Below, one piece after another: positions 28,744 to 37,317 of a DNA stretch of 64,000 nucleotides. Within the stretch, counting starts at the first letter, position 1, and every line of letters starts with the position of its first letter. Source of the stretch: Methylobacterium sp. NMS14P. GTDB lineage: Bacteria; Pseudomonadota; Alphaproteobacteria; Rhizobiales; Beijerinckiaceae. Below the pieces are notes generated by a model. It worked only from the letters and a program-made list of their open reading frames with translations, had not been told where the DNA came from and did no database searches. The stretch lies in NCBI RefSeq assembly GCF_028583545.1, contig NZ_CP087106.1, forward strand, positions 4,708,501 to 4,772,500, given 5' to 3'. Both the position numbers and the translations under genes were made by a program.

Positions 28744-29056
28744 GTGCCTACAACCGGACCGGCCATAGCAGCTGAGCCCGCGACGAAGGACGAGGTCGTC
28801 ATCAGGGTGGAGAAAGCGATCGTCTCTATCCAAGAGCGGGGCGACGCCAAAGCCTAGGTCAATTTCAGCCGAAAGGCGGCTTATTTTCGAACGCGCTTCC
28901 TACATCACCATACGGGATTTGGGTGGGAAGACTCTCGACCAACAGCAGCGGGTCAATTTCATCAGTCAGAACCTAATCGACGCGAAGAAGTCACACGGAA
29001 GACTGTCCATCAAGGAGCGGCACGACCTAGCGGTAAAGCACGTATCCTTCTGGTAG
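28744..29056 (+). pseudogene. Possible decayed ORF split by a frameshift
   Basis: A GTG frame from 28744 reads to a stop at 28855-28857 and includes TKDEVVIRVEKAIVSIQERG. The +1 frame is open across that stop to 29056 and includes SAERRLIFERASYITIRDLG and AKKSHGRLSIKERHDLAVKH. Removing one G from the GGGG run near 28837-28840 would join both into about 103 codons. The sequence matches no family I know and the joining is inference. It lies just outside the right end of IS66. Confidence 0.25.
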
Positions 29057-29406
29057 AAATGCAAAATTATGAATCCGGCCACGCATAAGTCCGAGCCGGA
29101 GGATATGAACTCGAGCATCTAGGTGAGACCGACGTCTGCGGTGGCGTATATGGGTCGTGATGAGGCAAGTCAAAACTTAAATTTATGCATCCGATCTGAG
29201 TGCATTTGAGCACGCAAATAACATTCTGCTGCCGTACTTGATTAGTCGAACGGGCGCCATTCGGAGGAGCGCGCACCCCGTATGCCGGGGGGAGTGGCAT
29301 AGGTGCGAGTAGAACGATTCGACCCGAGCGTTCACTTTGTAGCGGCGGACCACAATGCTGATCATAATTGCTCTCATTTGATCCAGTCCGAGTACCAATT
29401 AATTGA
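29057..29406. other. Island intergenic region
   Basis: About 350 bases upstream of the gene at 29407. A minus-strand open frame of 146 codons covers 29067-29507 but overlaps that gene, lacks a ribosome site and has no recognisable domain, so it is not called. The promoter of the 29407 gene probably lies here. Confidence 0.4.
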
Positions 29407-30135
29407 ATGAGCAACGTAAACTGCGCCAGTATTTGGTTAACAGATGGCAATACCATGCCCAGACAACCCAAGCTGAGAGCGACCCACCCAGAAATGCCTA
29501 ACTTCATACGAGACGATCTCGGGAAAAGCCTGGAAAATGTCGCGTATGAAGATCTCGGCTGGCACGTCGATCCTACCGAAGAAGCGGCGTTGGCAGGGCA
29601 GAAAATGAAAGATTACAATGAAGCTCTCTTCGAAATCCGCCCGTTGATTGACTCCATTCTGCTCGCGATCATATTGGCGGACGGCCCTCTGGGGGACGCA
29701 TCCGCGCGGCTAAATTCAGCCCGCCGATCGTTGGGACTGAATACAGGTAAAACACGTCGCCGCGGTCGTCCCGAGGAAATCGACGACGCAAGTTTGAGAA
29801 AGGTCGCCAGCCGGTACCACAAAGCGACTTTCGATGATGTAGCGCGAAATGTCCCGCTGGATCCAATCATTCGGCAGGTCGTCGCTGAGGAAAAACCTCA
29901 CGGAGAAAAATCGTATCCCCGCGATAGGCTGAAATTCGAGCGATTGAGAGACAAGTTCAAGATTAAGAAGAATTACTATCTCTCCAGTGTCGGCACCGAG
30001 CTTCTTCTCGAACGCAAACCTCGGCTTGATGCCGCGCGACGCATACTGCACGACCTAGAAACGCTTGGCATCAAAGTTAACCGCAAGCTGCTGGATCCGG
30101 CGCTTCAGGACCCATGGTCCGACAATCGAGTCTGA
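29407..30135 (+). CDS. Island hypothetical protein
   Basis: The 242-residue protein is charged and mostly helical, with no signal peptide or membrane segment. The middle has a basic stretch (TGKTRRRGRPEEIDDASLRK) and the C-terminal part KFKIKKNYYLSSVGTEL and LDAARRILHDLETLGIKVNR. ATG 29455 (starting MPRQPKLRA) is an equally possible start; neither has a strong ribosome site. It lies 101 bases upstream of the AlpA-like gene on the same strand, so it may be an element-specific regulatory or replication gene. I do not recognise it. Confidence 0.6.
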   Translation: MSNVNCASIWLTDGNTMPRQPKLRATHPEMPNFIRDDLGKSLENVAYEDLGWHVDPTEEAALAGQKMKDYNEALFEIRPLIDSILLAIILADGPLGDASARLNSARRSLGLNTGKTRRRGRPEEIDDASLRKVASRYHKATFDDVARNVPLDPIIRQVVAEEKPHGEKSYPRDRLKFERLRDKFKIKKNYYLSSVGTELLLERKPRLDAARRILHDLETLGIKVNRKLLDPALQDPWSDNRV

Positions 30136-30236
30136 ATCGGCGCTCCACGGCAACTGGATTTAACCAGCGATTAAAAGCGCATCGCTCTAGAACAGCACTT
30201 CATGAGACGCAATGGTTCTTCGCGAAGGAGAACTAG

Positions 30237-30497
30237 ATGCGATCCGCCTCAAATTCGAACCGATCCGCAGCATCCAACCGGTTCTACACGATTCCACAAG
30301 CCTCGCGTGAGCTCGGCATCCCGAGTTATAAGCTTCGGCGTGCGGTCAAGCTCGGCGTCATACCTGGCCATAGTCTACTTGACGGGCGCCTCTACGTCCG
30401 CATTGAGGACATCCAGGATGCGATGGTGGGCCAGACCTCAGCTTCCCCCAAGCATGGGTCGTTCGGCTTCAACCACCCCGAGGGAGGTTCACTGTGA
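30237..30497 (+). CDS. AlpA/excisionase-like helix-turn-helix protein
   Basis: The 86-residue protein carries a MerR-type winged helix of the AlpA/Xis class: FYTIPQASRELGIPSYKLRR, AVKLGVIPGHSLLDGRLYVR and the wing IEDIQDAM. AAGGAG lies 6-11 bases before the ATG. Such proteins activate integrase genes or act as excision factors in satellites and integrated elements. The stop overlaps the GTG of the primase gene (GTGA), a coupled arrangement also seen in phage-inducible islands where alpA precedes pri-rep. Confidence 0.75.
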   Translation: MRSASNSNRSAASNRFYTIPQASRELGIPSYKLRRAVKLGVIPGHSLLDGRLYVRIEDIQDAMVGQTSASPKHGSFGFNHPEGGSL

Positions 30498-32692
30498 ACC
30501 GCCCCCTCCGCAACCGAAACATCGCACCCGAGTCTGATTTCCGGGCGCTCGCCCCGATGTACTGGGAACGCGGGTTCCGCGTTCTTCCGCTCGAGCCGAG
30601 CACCAAGCGACCCGCGCAGGAGCTCAAGGGATGGCCCGGTTTCGCCTCTAGCCCGCTCAGCGGTGATAGGCGCGCTGAGTTGATCAACCGCTACTCGGAT
30701 CGCGGCCTTGGCATCCTGACCGGCACCGAGCTATCGGACGGGTATCGCCTGGGCGCAATCGACGTCGATCAGGACGCCTTTGTCCCTGTCGTGCAGGCCA
30801 TCCTCGGTGATGCCTCTTGCGCGAAGAAAGGTAAGAAGGGCCTTACGGTCTTCGTTCGCTACAGCGAAGATCTCAAGTCCACCAAGGTCATGGATGGGTC
30901 GGGTGGTGGTGCGATCGACATCCTGCTCGGCGGGAAGTTCTCGGTCCTGCCGCCGTCGATCCATCCCGAGACGGGGAGGCCGTACATCTGGGTCGGCTCG
31001 TCTCTGCTCGACGCCGATCTTGGTGCGATGCCGATCATCGATCGCGAGACACTGACGCTATTGAGAGCGGTTGTCGGATCGCCACATGCCCAGGTGATCA
31101 CGACCGGCGCCGGCACACACGACGCCGGCGTCGCGTTTGCGGCGCAGCTCGTCGCGCACGGATGCAATGACGAGCAGATCGTCGCGCTCGTCACAGCGCT
31201 CCTGCCCGCCGGTTATGATGGCAACTCGTTGGCCGAACTGCCGGGCTGGGTCGAGAGCGCGCGCCAGAAGGGGTATGCGGATACGACGAGAAAGCCGGGC
31301 GGCGGGCGCAGCGAGACGGTTACTGCCACGGAAATGCTAGTAGGACGTCTCGCTGAGTGGGGCGTCGAATTGTTCCACGACGAGAGAAAGCGTGGCTTTA
31401 TCTCAATCCCAACCGAGACAGGCGGGGTGCTGACCTACGCCATATCTTCGTCCTCCGCGGCGGCGGTGTTGCAGCAGGCCTACTATACGCAGACTGGCCG
31501 GGCGCTGAAGGAAGCGGCCCGCACTGAAGTGATCGCGCTCCTTGAGGCTCGGGCCAAGTTCGACGGTCCATGCGAGCCTGTCTTTACCCGCATCGGGCGT
31601 CTGGGCCCTGACGTTGTGATCGACCTCGGGCGCACGGATGGTCACGTGGTCCACATCACAGCAGCTGGCTACCAAGTTCTCCACAAGAGTCCGGTGCGGT
31701 TCATCCGGACCGCCGGAATGCTGGAGCTACCCGAGCCAGTCTCGGGTGGAAGCCTACGCGAGCTACAGCAGCTCCTCGCCCTGCCGGACGAAACATACAC
31801 GCTCGTCCTCGCATTCCTAATCAACGCGCTCCGGCCCGGAGGCCCCTATCTCTGCATGCTCATCGAAGGAGAGCAGGGCAGCGGCAAGAGCTTCCTCAGT
31901 TCGGCACTACGTAGGCTTATCGACCCCAACCAGGCCGAGAAGGTACGTCTACCTGAGAACGAACGCGACCTGATGGTGATGGCAGATGCTTTGTTCCTGC
32001 TAGTGTTCGACAACTCGTCGGGCATGGGCGCCAATGTCTCGGACGCTTTGTGTTCGCTGGCGACAGGCGGCGGCTACGTCAGCCGCAAGCTCTACACCGA
32101 TGGTGAGCTCTACACGATGAACGCGACACGACCGTTTATCATCAATGGTATCAGCGACGTCGCAACTAAGTCCGACCTGATTGAGCGCGTCATCCCGGTC
32201 GAGCTCACGCGCATGGACGACGATGCGCGCCGAACAGAGGCGGAGATGAACGCGGAGATCGAGGCGCTCCGCCCCCGCATCCTTGGCGCGCTGTACATGG
32301 CCATTGCCCGTGCGGTGAAAGACGAACATCAGACGGAGCTCTCAAGTAACATCCGGATGGCAGACGCGGCACGCTGGCTCGCGGCAGCGGAGCCGGCGAC
32401 AGGCCTCGCGAAGGGCTCGATCATTGATGCATTGATGCGCTGCCAGACTGAGAGGATCATCGAGCGGACTAACAACGATGTAGTGGGGGTGGAACTCCGG
32501 AATATCGTGCAGGAGAAGCCATTTGAGGGGACCATCTCCGATCTGCTTTTCCGGATAAAGCCGGAGAGGCCATCCAGATACTTCCCGGATACGGCGCTCA
32601 AGCTGTCGAAGCACCTTGATGGGCTCAAAACTGGCCTCAAGTTGGTCGGCATCCACTTCGACGAGGTAAGCGCAGCAAGAAGGGGCAGCTGA
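30494..32692 (+). CDS. Primase-polymerase / helicase replication protein, C-terminus frameshifted
   Basis: The N-terminal archaeo-eukaryotic primase (prim-pol) domain (about 15-200) has GFRVLPLEPSTKRP, RGLGILTG, the metal-binding IDVDQD (D90, D92) and GGAIDILLGGKFSVLPPSIH. A superfamily 3-like or AAA helicase domain (about 440-610) has the P-loop IEGEQGSGKSFLSSALR, the acidic strand LFLLVFDN and the sensor PFIINGISD. It should start replication of the excised element. The last residues VSAARRGS look wrong: adding one G near 32665-32666 gives instead HFDEGKRSKKGQLIRIW and a stop at 32764-32766, the usual ending for this family. Start GTG 30494 has AGGGAGG upstream. Confidence 0.85.
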   Translation: MNRPLRNRNIAPESDFRALAPMYWERGFRVLPLEPSTKRPAQELKGWPGFASSPLSGDRRAELINRYSDRGLGILTGTELSDGYRLGAIDVDQDAFVPVVQAILGDASCAKKGKKGLTVFVRYSEDLKSTKVMDGSGGGAIDILLGGKFSVLPPSIHPETGRPYIWVGSSLLDADLGAMPIIDRETLTLLRAVVGSPHAQVITTGAGTHDAGVAFAAQLVAHGCNDEQIVALVTALLPAGYDGNSLAELPGWVESARQKGYADTTRKPGGGRSETVTATEMLVGRLAEWGVELFHDERKRGFISIPTETGGVLTYAISSSSAAAVLQQAYYTQTGRALKEAARTEVIALLEARAKFDGPCEPVFTRIGRLGPDVVIDLGRTDGHVVHITAAGYQVLHKSPVRFIRTAGMLELPEPVSGGSLRELQQLLALPDETYTLVLAFLINALRPGGPYLCMLIEGEQGSGKSFLSSALRRLIDPNQAEKVRLPENERDLMVMADALFLLVFDNSSGMGANVSDALCSLATGGGYVSRKLYTDGELYTMNATRPFIINGISDVATKSDLIERVIPVELTRMDDDARRTEAEMNAEIEALRPRILGALYMAIARAVKDEHQTELSSNIRMADAARWLAAAEPATGLAKGSIIDALMRCQTERIIERTNNDVVGVELRNIVQEKPFEGTISDLLFRIKPERPSRYFPDTALKLSKHLDGLKTGLKLVGIHFDEVSAARRGS

Positions 32693-32766
32693 TCCGGATA
32701 TGGATGGATGGCCAGGAGAACGACCCGCCTGCGCCACTGGAGCCCCCTGGCACGCCGGATTACTGA

Positions 32767-33198
32767 CCGGCGGTGTGCATGGTGACGATGGTGTAGGTTC
32801 ACACCCCTTCTCCCAAAAATAATGGGTGGAGAGGGAGGGGGTCTCCTCCCCTCCTGAGCGGTACTCCTCGCGGGGCGTCTGCGACCTACACCGTCTGCAC
32901 CCTGCGCACCGGTCCGAGACGGACCTACCGCTTCGCGGGCGTTAAGCTGCGGCCCGAGAACCTCAACCGGCTGTATTCCTAGCATCGGACGAGTACGACC
33001 GGTCGTGTTTCAGGCCGCTCAATGAGTGCGTCTCAAGCTCGTGGTTCCATTCGGGGTTACGAGCGAACCTGCCAAAAGGTCTCGCGGCGATGTCCGACGG
33101 GCGCTGGTCGCGCGCAGATCGTTAACCACGCGCGCGACCGAATAATTGTCGTTCATGCAACTGCATGATTTTCTTTGCAAGCGTTCCCCGGAGCTTTA
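32767..33198. other. Intergenic region between primase and integrase
   Basis: About 430 bases with no supported gene. It holds an imperfect 28-bp inverted repeat (32772-32799 and 32883-32910) and a purine-rich/pyrimidine-rich tract between the arms. The integrase ribosome site is at its right end. An origin of replication or a transcription terminator is possible. Confidence 0.5.
32772..32910. repeat. Imperfect inverted repeat after the primase (candidate origin)
   Basis: The left arm ggtgtgcatggtgacgatgg (plus tgtaggtt) at 32772-32799 matches the complement of 32883-32910 with about seven mismatches; ggtgtaggt is perfect in both. The centre includes ggagagggaggggg and tctcctcccctcc, which can also pair. 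Its place immediately after a primase-helicase gene fits a replication origin, but this is inference. Confidence 0.45.
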
Positions 33199-34446
33199 AT
33201 GAAGTCTTCAACCAAGCCTTTCAACGTTAGCCTCACGAAGCGAGATCGGAAGCGAAAACTGCGCTCGGGTGAAGTCGTCATCAACACGCGCTGGGTCCTG
33301 AAATACTCTGACCCAAAGACCGGTCAGCGCACTCAACTATTCTTCGTCCGTCAGAAGGACGCCATCGCCAAGCGCAACGAGATTCAGGCTGCAGTCGAAG
33401 CCCGGGCCTACGTCCCCGACCGCGATGCCATCACTATCGCCGATGCGGTTGCGCGATGGCTCGAAGGTCGACGCGGCGACGTGAAGGGTCGGACGCTCCT
33501 CGAGTACGAAAAGGGTGCCCGCTACATCACCGGGCCGCTCTTGGTCTCGGCGACACCGGCTCAGCGTCGCGCTTTTACCGAGACTGGTCTCGTGCCGGAG
33601 GGCGCATCACTCGCTCCTATGCTCGGCGCAATAAAGGTGAACCGTCTTGGGACCAGCGAAATCCGCTGCTGGCACAAGCTGCTCGCCCGGGACGTCGGGC
33701 CCTCTACCGCAGCGCGAGCGAAGAAGTACCTCGGCAGTGCGCTCGCGCTAGCGGCTGAGGATCTCGGCATCCGGCCTCCGACCATGCCGACCCGACTGAA
33801 GGCCGCGCCACGCGTACGCAAGGCGATCCTGACGCCCGCGCAGATCGGGGCCGTTCTCGCCGTTGCCGAGGCCGATGTGGAACGGGGTGCCTATGTGGCT
33901 TTTCCCTTTCTCGCCGGTGTGCGACCGAGCGAGCAACTCGCTCTCCTATGGCAGGATGTCGATTTCGAGCGGAATGTCATCCGCATCAGACGAATGCAGG
34001 AAATGAATGGTAGGCAGTGCGAAGTCACCAAGACTGATGCCGGACGGCGGGATATCCCGATGTCGGCGCGGCTGCGCGCGCTGCTGGTCTCGTGGCAGGA
34101 GATCTGCCCCAAGCGCGACGGCGAACCACACCGGGTGTTCCCCGGTCTCGGAAAGCGGCAGGCGTGGCCACTGTCGCGGGTCGGTGGCGGGGGAGTCCTG
34201 CTCTATGCAAACTTCAGGACGCGGATGTGGGCGCCGTTGCTGAAGCGGGCGGGCGTCCCATACGTCACTCCCCACTCGGCACGCCACGCGTTCATCTCGA
34301 TCCTTCAGGCCGAGGGCATCGAGGTGGGTCTCGTGGCGAAAATTGCCGGCCATAAGAGCCCAGCGGTCACGCTCAGCCACTACACGCAGGCAGTGCGCGG
34401 CGGGGAAGCCGCGTCGATCGCGATCGACCGAGCATTTGCCGCTTAG
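33199..34446 (+). CDS. int: Tyrosine recombinase (island integrase)
   Basis: The 415-residue integrase has a basic N-terminal arm-binding region, a core-binding SAM-like domain (about 80-190) and a catalytic domain. The catalytic set is R242 (FLAGVRPSEQL), K278 (VTKTDAGRRDI), H359/R362 (PHSARHAF), H385 (GHKSP) and the nucleophile Y395 (LSHYTQA), so the site is complete. ATG 33199 follows CCGGAGCTTTA, a good ribosome site; a TTG at 33175 is in frame but weaker. It lies about 9.7 kb from attL and 8.1 kb from attR, unlike most integrases, which sit next to one end. Confidence 0.93.
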   Translation: MKSSTKPFNVSLTKRDRKRKLRSGEVVINTRWVLKYSDPKTGQRTQLFFVRQKDAIAKRNEIQAAVEARAYVPDRDAITIADAVARWLEGRRGDVKGRTLLEYEKGARYITGPLLVSATPAQRRAFTETGLVPEGASLAPMLGAIKVNRLGTSEIRCWHKLLARDVGPSTAARAKKYLGSALALAAEDLGIRPPTMPTRLKAAPRVRKAILTPAQIGAVLAVAEADVERGAYVAFPFLAGVRPSEQLALLWQDVDFERNVIRIRRMQEMNGRQCEVTKTDAGRRDIPMSARLRALLVSWQEICPKRDGEPHRVFPGLGKRQAWPLSRVGGGGVLLYANFRTRMWAPLLKRAGVPYVTPHSARHAFISILQAEGIEVGLVAKIAGHKSPAVTLSHYTQAVRGGEAASIAIDRAFAA

Positions 34447-34608
34447 CGGAAGCTTTCCACGCGCATCGCGCCTTTAATGTCGCATCTTTGTTCACCGTCA
34501 CGGTCAATATCGAAGCAAGCGGTGCGTTGGGCATTCCTCTTCGGCGAACTTAAATCTACTCCGCATCGAGCGTCCAAGAAGGGGAACTACTGACTTCCTG
34601 AACACCTA

Positions 34609-35388
34609 TCAGGCTTGACTCATCGCGTATCTGAACGCCTCATCGAGGCCTTCGCTGACCGAAAGGTTCCTGTCCTTGGCCGCCTTGAAGCCCTCAACAA
34701 CGGCTCGCCCTCGCTCAGCGGAAGTGCCGTGGGTGCCCCGGGTCGGGCGCCCCAAAGCGCGTGCGGTTGTTGCGAAGATTAACGCCGGATAGTCTTTTAC
34801 CTCACGCGCACGGAGACCGGCATAAAACCCGCTGACATAGTCGGCGTGTTGCTCGGCTCTATAGGGTTGTGTTGGATCGGGTGCGAGCTTGTCGATCTCG
34901 TTGCGCTTCATCGACGCTATGTGCCCGAACTCGTGCGCGCACACGGAGATAATCGCGGCATCGGGCCGTTCTGACACATCAAGGAGATGGCGGAGCATCC
35001 CAAGCCCAAACAGAACCGTGCCGTCAGCGCGCTCCAACATCGGGCTCTTCGTCGCTAAGGCGTTGAAGTCGTCGTCACGCTCCTCTTGGAAATATGAAAA
35101 GGCCGGGAGAACGTCGAAGGTGCGTGCCAGCCGTGCGAGTGTTTGAGCGAGGGCATAGTCCAGTGGTGCGTTGTTCGAACGCGGCTCTAACTGCTCAGTC
35201 CCAGTCTTGAAGGTCTCCGCCCTTGTCGCGCGGCCGTGAAACGAGCTTTCGCGTGCGGGCGGCACGACGCAGCCAAAGGTTGGATAAGGACCGACCTGCG
35301 CAAGTGCGCACGAGCACCGGCCGCCGAAAGCTAACGTGAGGGCGCCCCCCAGGACTACCTCGCGACGCAAGACGATAGTCATTCGCAC
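34609..35388 (-). CDS. Exported HExxH metallopeptidase-like protein
   Basis: The 259-residue protein begins with an export signal containing a twin arginine (LRREVVLGG, cleavage near ALAQVG). The zinc site is HEFGH at 152-156 with a downstream glutamate in AEQHAD (E179, D183) followed by YVSGFYAG. This layout resembles neutral zinc metallopeptidases of the YpfJ/M48-like kind. It should act in the periplasm or outside the cell. It is the last gene of a three-gene minus-strand unit; its start overlaps the previous gene by 10 bases. Substrate unknown. Confidence 0.7.
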   Translation of the reverse strand: MRMTIVLRREVVLGGALTLAFGGRCSCALAQVGPYPTFGCVVPPARESSFHGRATRAETFKTGTEQLEPRSNNAPLDYALAQTLARLARTFDVLPAFSYFQEERDDDFNALATKSPMLERADGTVLFGLGMLRHLLDVSERPDAAIISVCAHEFGHIASMKRNEIDKLAPDPTQPYRAEQHADYVSGFYAGLRAREVKDYPALIFATTARALGRPTRGTHGTSAERGRAVVEGFKAAKDRNLSVSEGLDEAFRYAMSQA

Positions 35389-35867
35389 ATCACCTTGTAG
35401 ATCACGCAGCCGTCTAAGGTCTCTCGCCCTGGCTTTGGCAATGTCTTCGGATCCGGCTGCTTCGGCCCCTGGCTCGTTTGCGCAGGCTGGAAATTGATGT
35501 ATTCGACCTGACCGGATATCCTACTGAACCCGATCTGCCATATGCTTTGCGTACCGCTGGCGTGCTCAGCCCGCACGCTATAGAGCGGCCCAACTGGCAT
35601 CATAATTTGATTTTCGACAGTTAATTTATTCACCTGACCGAGCATCTGCACCGCCTGATAGCAGCCAGATCCGCCAGTCTGCATTGCGATGTATTGGTAA
35701 ACTTGTGGACTTAGACCCTGGTATGCTGTGGACGGCCCGCAATTCTGGAACGCTTGGATTAGTGTGCCGAGATAGCCCCGCGGATCTGAGAACTGGGCTT
35801 GGGCCGGCGACCAGCTCACGCCGAGCAGGCAAACGGCCATGCCCGCGATGACCGTCGCAATCTTCAT
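35379..35867 (-). CDS. Small exported protein of the lysozyme-peptidase unit
   Basis: The 162-residue protein has a signal peptide ending at SPAQAQF (about residue 25) and four cysteines in the mature part that could form two disulfides (NCGPST, SGCYQA, DGCVIYKVMC). The middle is beta-rich (GTQSIWQIGFSRISGQVEY). No known domain is seen. The start overlaps the stop of the lysozyme-like gene (ATGA) and the end overlaps the metallopeptidase start, so the three are translated together. Its size, export and position would suit an inhibitor, immunity protein or binding partner; this is inference only. Confidence 0.6.
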   Translation of the reverse strand: MKIATVIAGMAVCLLGVSWSPAQAQFSDPRGYLGTLIQAFQNCGPSTAYQGLSPQVYQYIAMQTGGSGCYQAVQMLGQVNKLTVENQIMMPVGPLYSVRAEHASGTQSIWQIGFSRISGQVEYINFQPAQTSQGPKQPDPKTLPKPGRETLDGCVIYKVMCE

Positions 35868-36823
35868 GATATCCCTGCCTCGAACAACCGAGCCTCAAGC
35901 TCGCGCCGGTCGAGGAGACCCCGAGCGTCCGCGTTTCCGGCCCACAGACGCGTCATCGCTCGGATCTGCGCTGGCACCTCCGCCGCGCGTCCGTCTTGGA
36001 GCAACTGGCGGATAGCCCTCATCTCACGGCGGCGGTCCAGCCTATCCGATGGACTGGACCTCAGCGATCCGCCGCGGTTGTAGACGAGTGAGACTAGGGC
36101 GCCGAATGCGTCGTCTGAAAGGCCTCGCGCGGCCGGGAAGCTGTGAAGCGTCTCGCCAGCGACGAACTTCTGCATTCGCTGAAACTGCATCTCGGCGGCA
36201 GCCCAGGGCACGTCGACATCGCTCAGGAAGGGGACAAGGACTTCGGCATCGTCGCCCTTCTTTCCGCAAGCGTCGCTAAGCTTCGTTATTGCCGCCGCGG
36301 GGATGAGCCCCTGCCAATCATCCTTGAGAACGTCAGGATCGGTGTAGCCAACATCGTATCCGATTCCGATGGTGACCCCTGAGGCGCCCTTGGGCCAGAT
36401 CGGCGCGCGATAGCGAGCCTCGTAACGGGCCTTGCTCGAAACCTCGAACCGAACGAGGAGATCGTGTGCTCGCGCTGAAATAGCTTTTCCGTCGCTGTAG
36501 CGGCGCGCAAGGCCCGGTTGAGCAGCCCGCTCCTCGCGTGTCGGGCCAGCATCGCGGTAATCGAGCTCCCTGAACGCTCGGGCCTCCTCCAACTCATTCT
36601 CTTTCGCGGAAACCGAGGCGAGTAAGGCGTCGAACGAGGCAATGCGCGGCGTTGAGGATTGCGCCCGCACGTCCGGCCAGCCCAGAGCGAGCGATGCGGC
36701 TGCACCGACCCAGAAATGGCGTCTCAAGAGCAAGCTAGGCCCCCACCTTTTCGCGCCCGAGTTGCTAAGCGTATCCGTTGTTCCGCCGTCGAGCAACAGC
36801 CTTGTACAAGCGATTACTCGCAC
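35864..36823 (-). CDS. Exported lysozyme-like (T4-lysozyme fold) protein
   Basis: The 319-residue protein has a twin-arginine-like signal (LLLRRHFWVGAAASLALGW). The mature domain carries a lysozyme-type active-site tract: a glutamate in LLVRFEVSS (E127), then PIWPKGASGVTIGIGYDVGY (T151 region), followed by helices and LSDDAFGALVSLVYNRG, the second muramidase signature. The WPxGxSGVTIGIGYD form is seen in pesticin or T4-lysozyme-like proteins of bacteria. It should cleave peptidoglycan glycan strands after export. It is the first gene of the coupled three-gene set. The true start may be downstream of 36823, since the first 30 residues are not signal-like. Confidence 0.7.
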   Translation of the reverse strand: MRVIACTRLLLDGGTTDTLSNSGAKRWGPSLLLRRHFWVGAAASLALGWPDVRAQSSTPRIASFDALLASVSAKENELEEARAFRELDYRDAGPTREERAAQPGLARRYSDGKAISARAHDLLVRFEVSSKARYEARYRAPIWPKGASGVTIGIGYDVGYTDPDVLKDDWQGLIPAAAITKLSDACGKKGDDAEVLVPFLSDVDVPWAAAEMQFQRMQKFVAGETLHSFPAARGLSDDAFGALVSLVYNRGGSLRSSPSDRLDRRREMRAIRQLLQDGRAAEVPAQIRAMTRLWAGNADARGLLDRRELEARLFEAGIS

Positions 36824-37317
36824 AACGGCCTTACGATTTATGTCCTGAGCCGGCCTGAGCAGAGGAGTTGTGCGGCGAGCACCGCAACAATCCCTGATGC
36901 ATTAACGTAGATATCAAGAACTGCGACTGTCACAGAACTAAACCACGGAGCAGCTTTCATATTTGATTTAATGGTCGTACTTGGCGCGAAGTCTCCGATA
37001 TTCCTGATCTAAATGAACATTCGCCTTAGTCACCGTGTTTTCGGAAGCAGACCGGCAAAAATCCACCCACTCCACTCGTAAGTGTTGTATTTACCAGCCC
37101 GTAAGCGGAGATTCCCAGCTTATGAAAAGGTTGATCGAGCACCTTCACAAATGAAAATGATATATTTGTCTGCCTCATTCAATATTATGGCGCCATGATT
37201 GCGACGCAGATTATGAAATTATCCGATAATTGGATGAAATAAGTTCAAATTATTGCTCCCGTTCTCTTAGCGTGGTTTTATGTTCGAGCTCTGAAGCTGA
37301 GGCCGTGAGCCACGCCA
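36824..37317. other. AT-rich island intergenic region
   Basis: About 490 bases between the start of the exported three-gene set (minus) and the Ala-rich gene (plus). Much AT-rich sequence lies at 36900-37260. No RNA gene, ORF with a ribosome site or clear promoter box is seen, but the promoter of the exported set must lie near 36830-36950. Confidence 0.45.

Noticed and set aside
29067..29507. 146-codon minus-strand frame in the island
   Set aside because: Overlaps the better-supported gene at 29407, with no ribosome site or domain.
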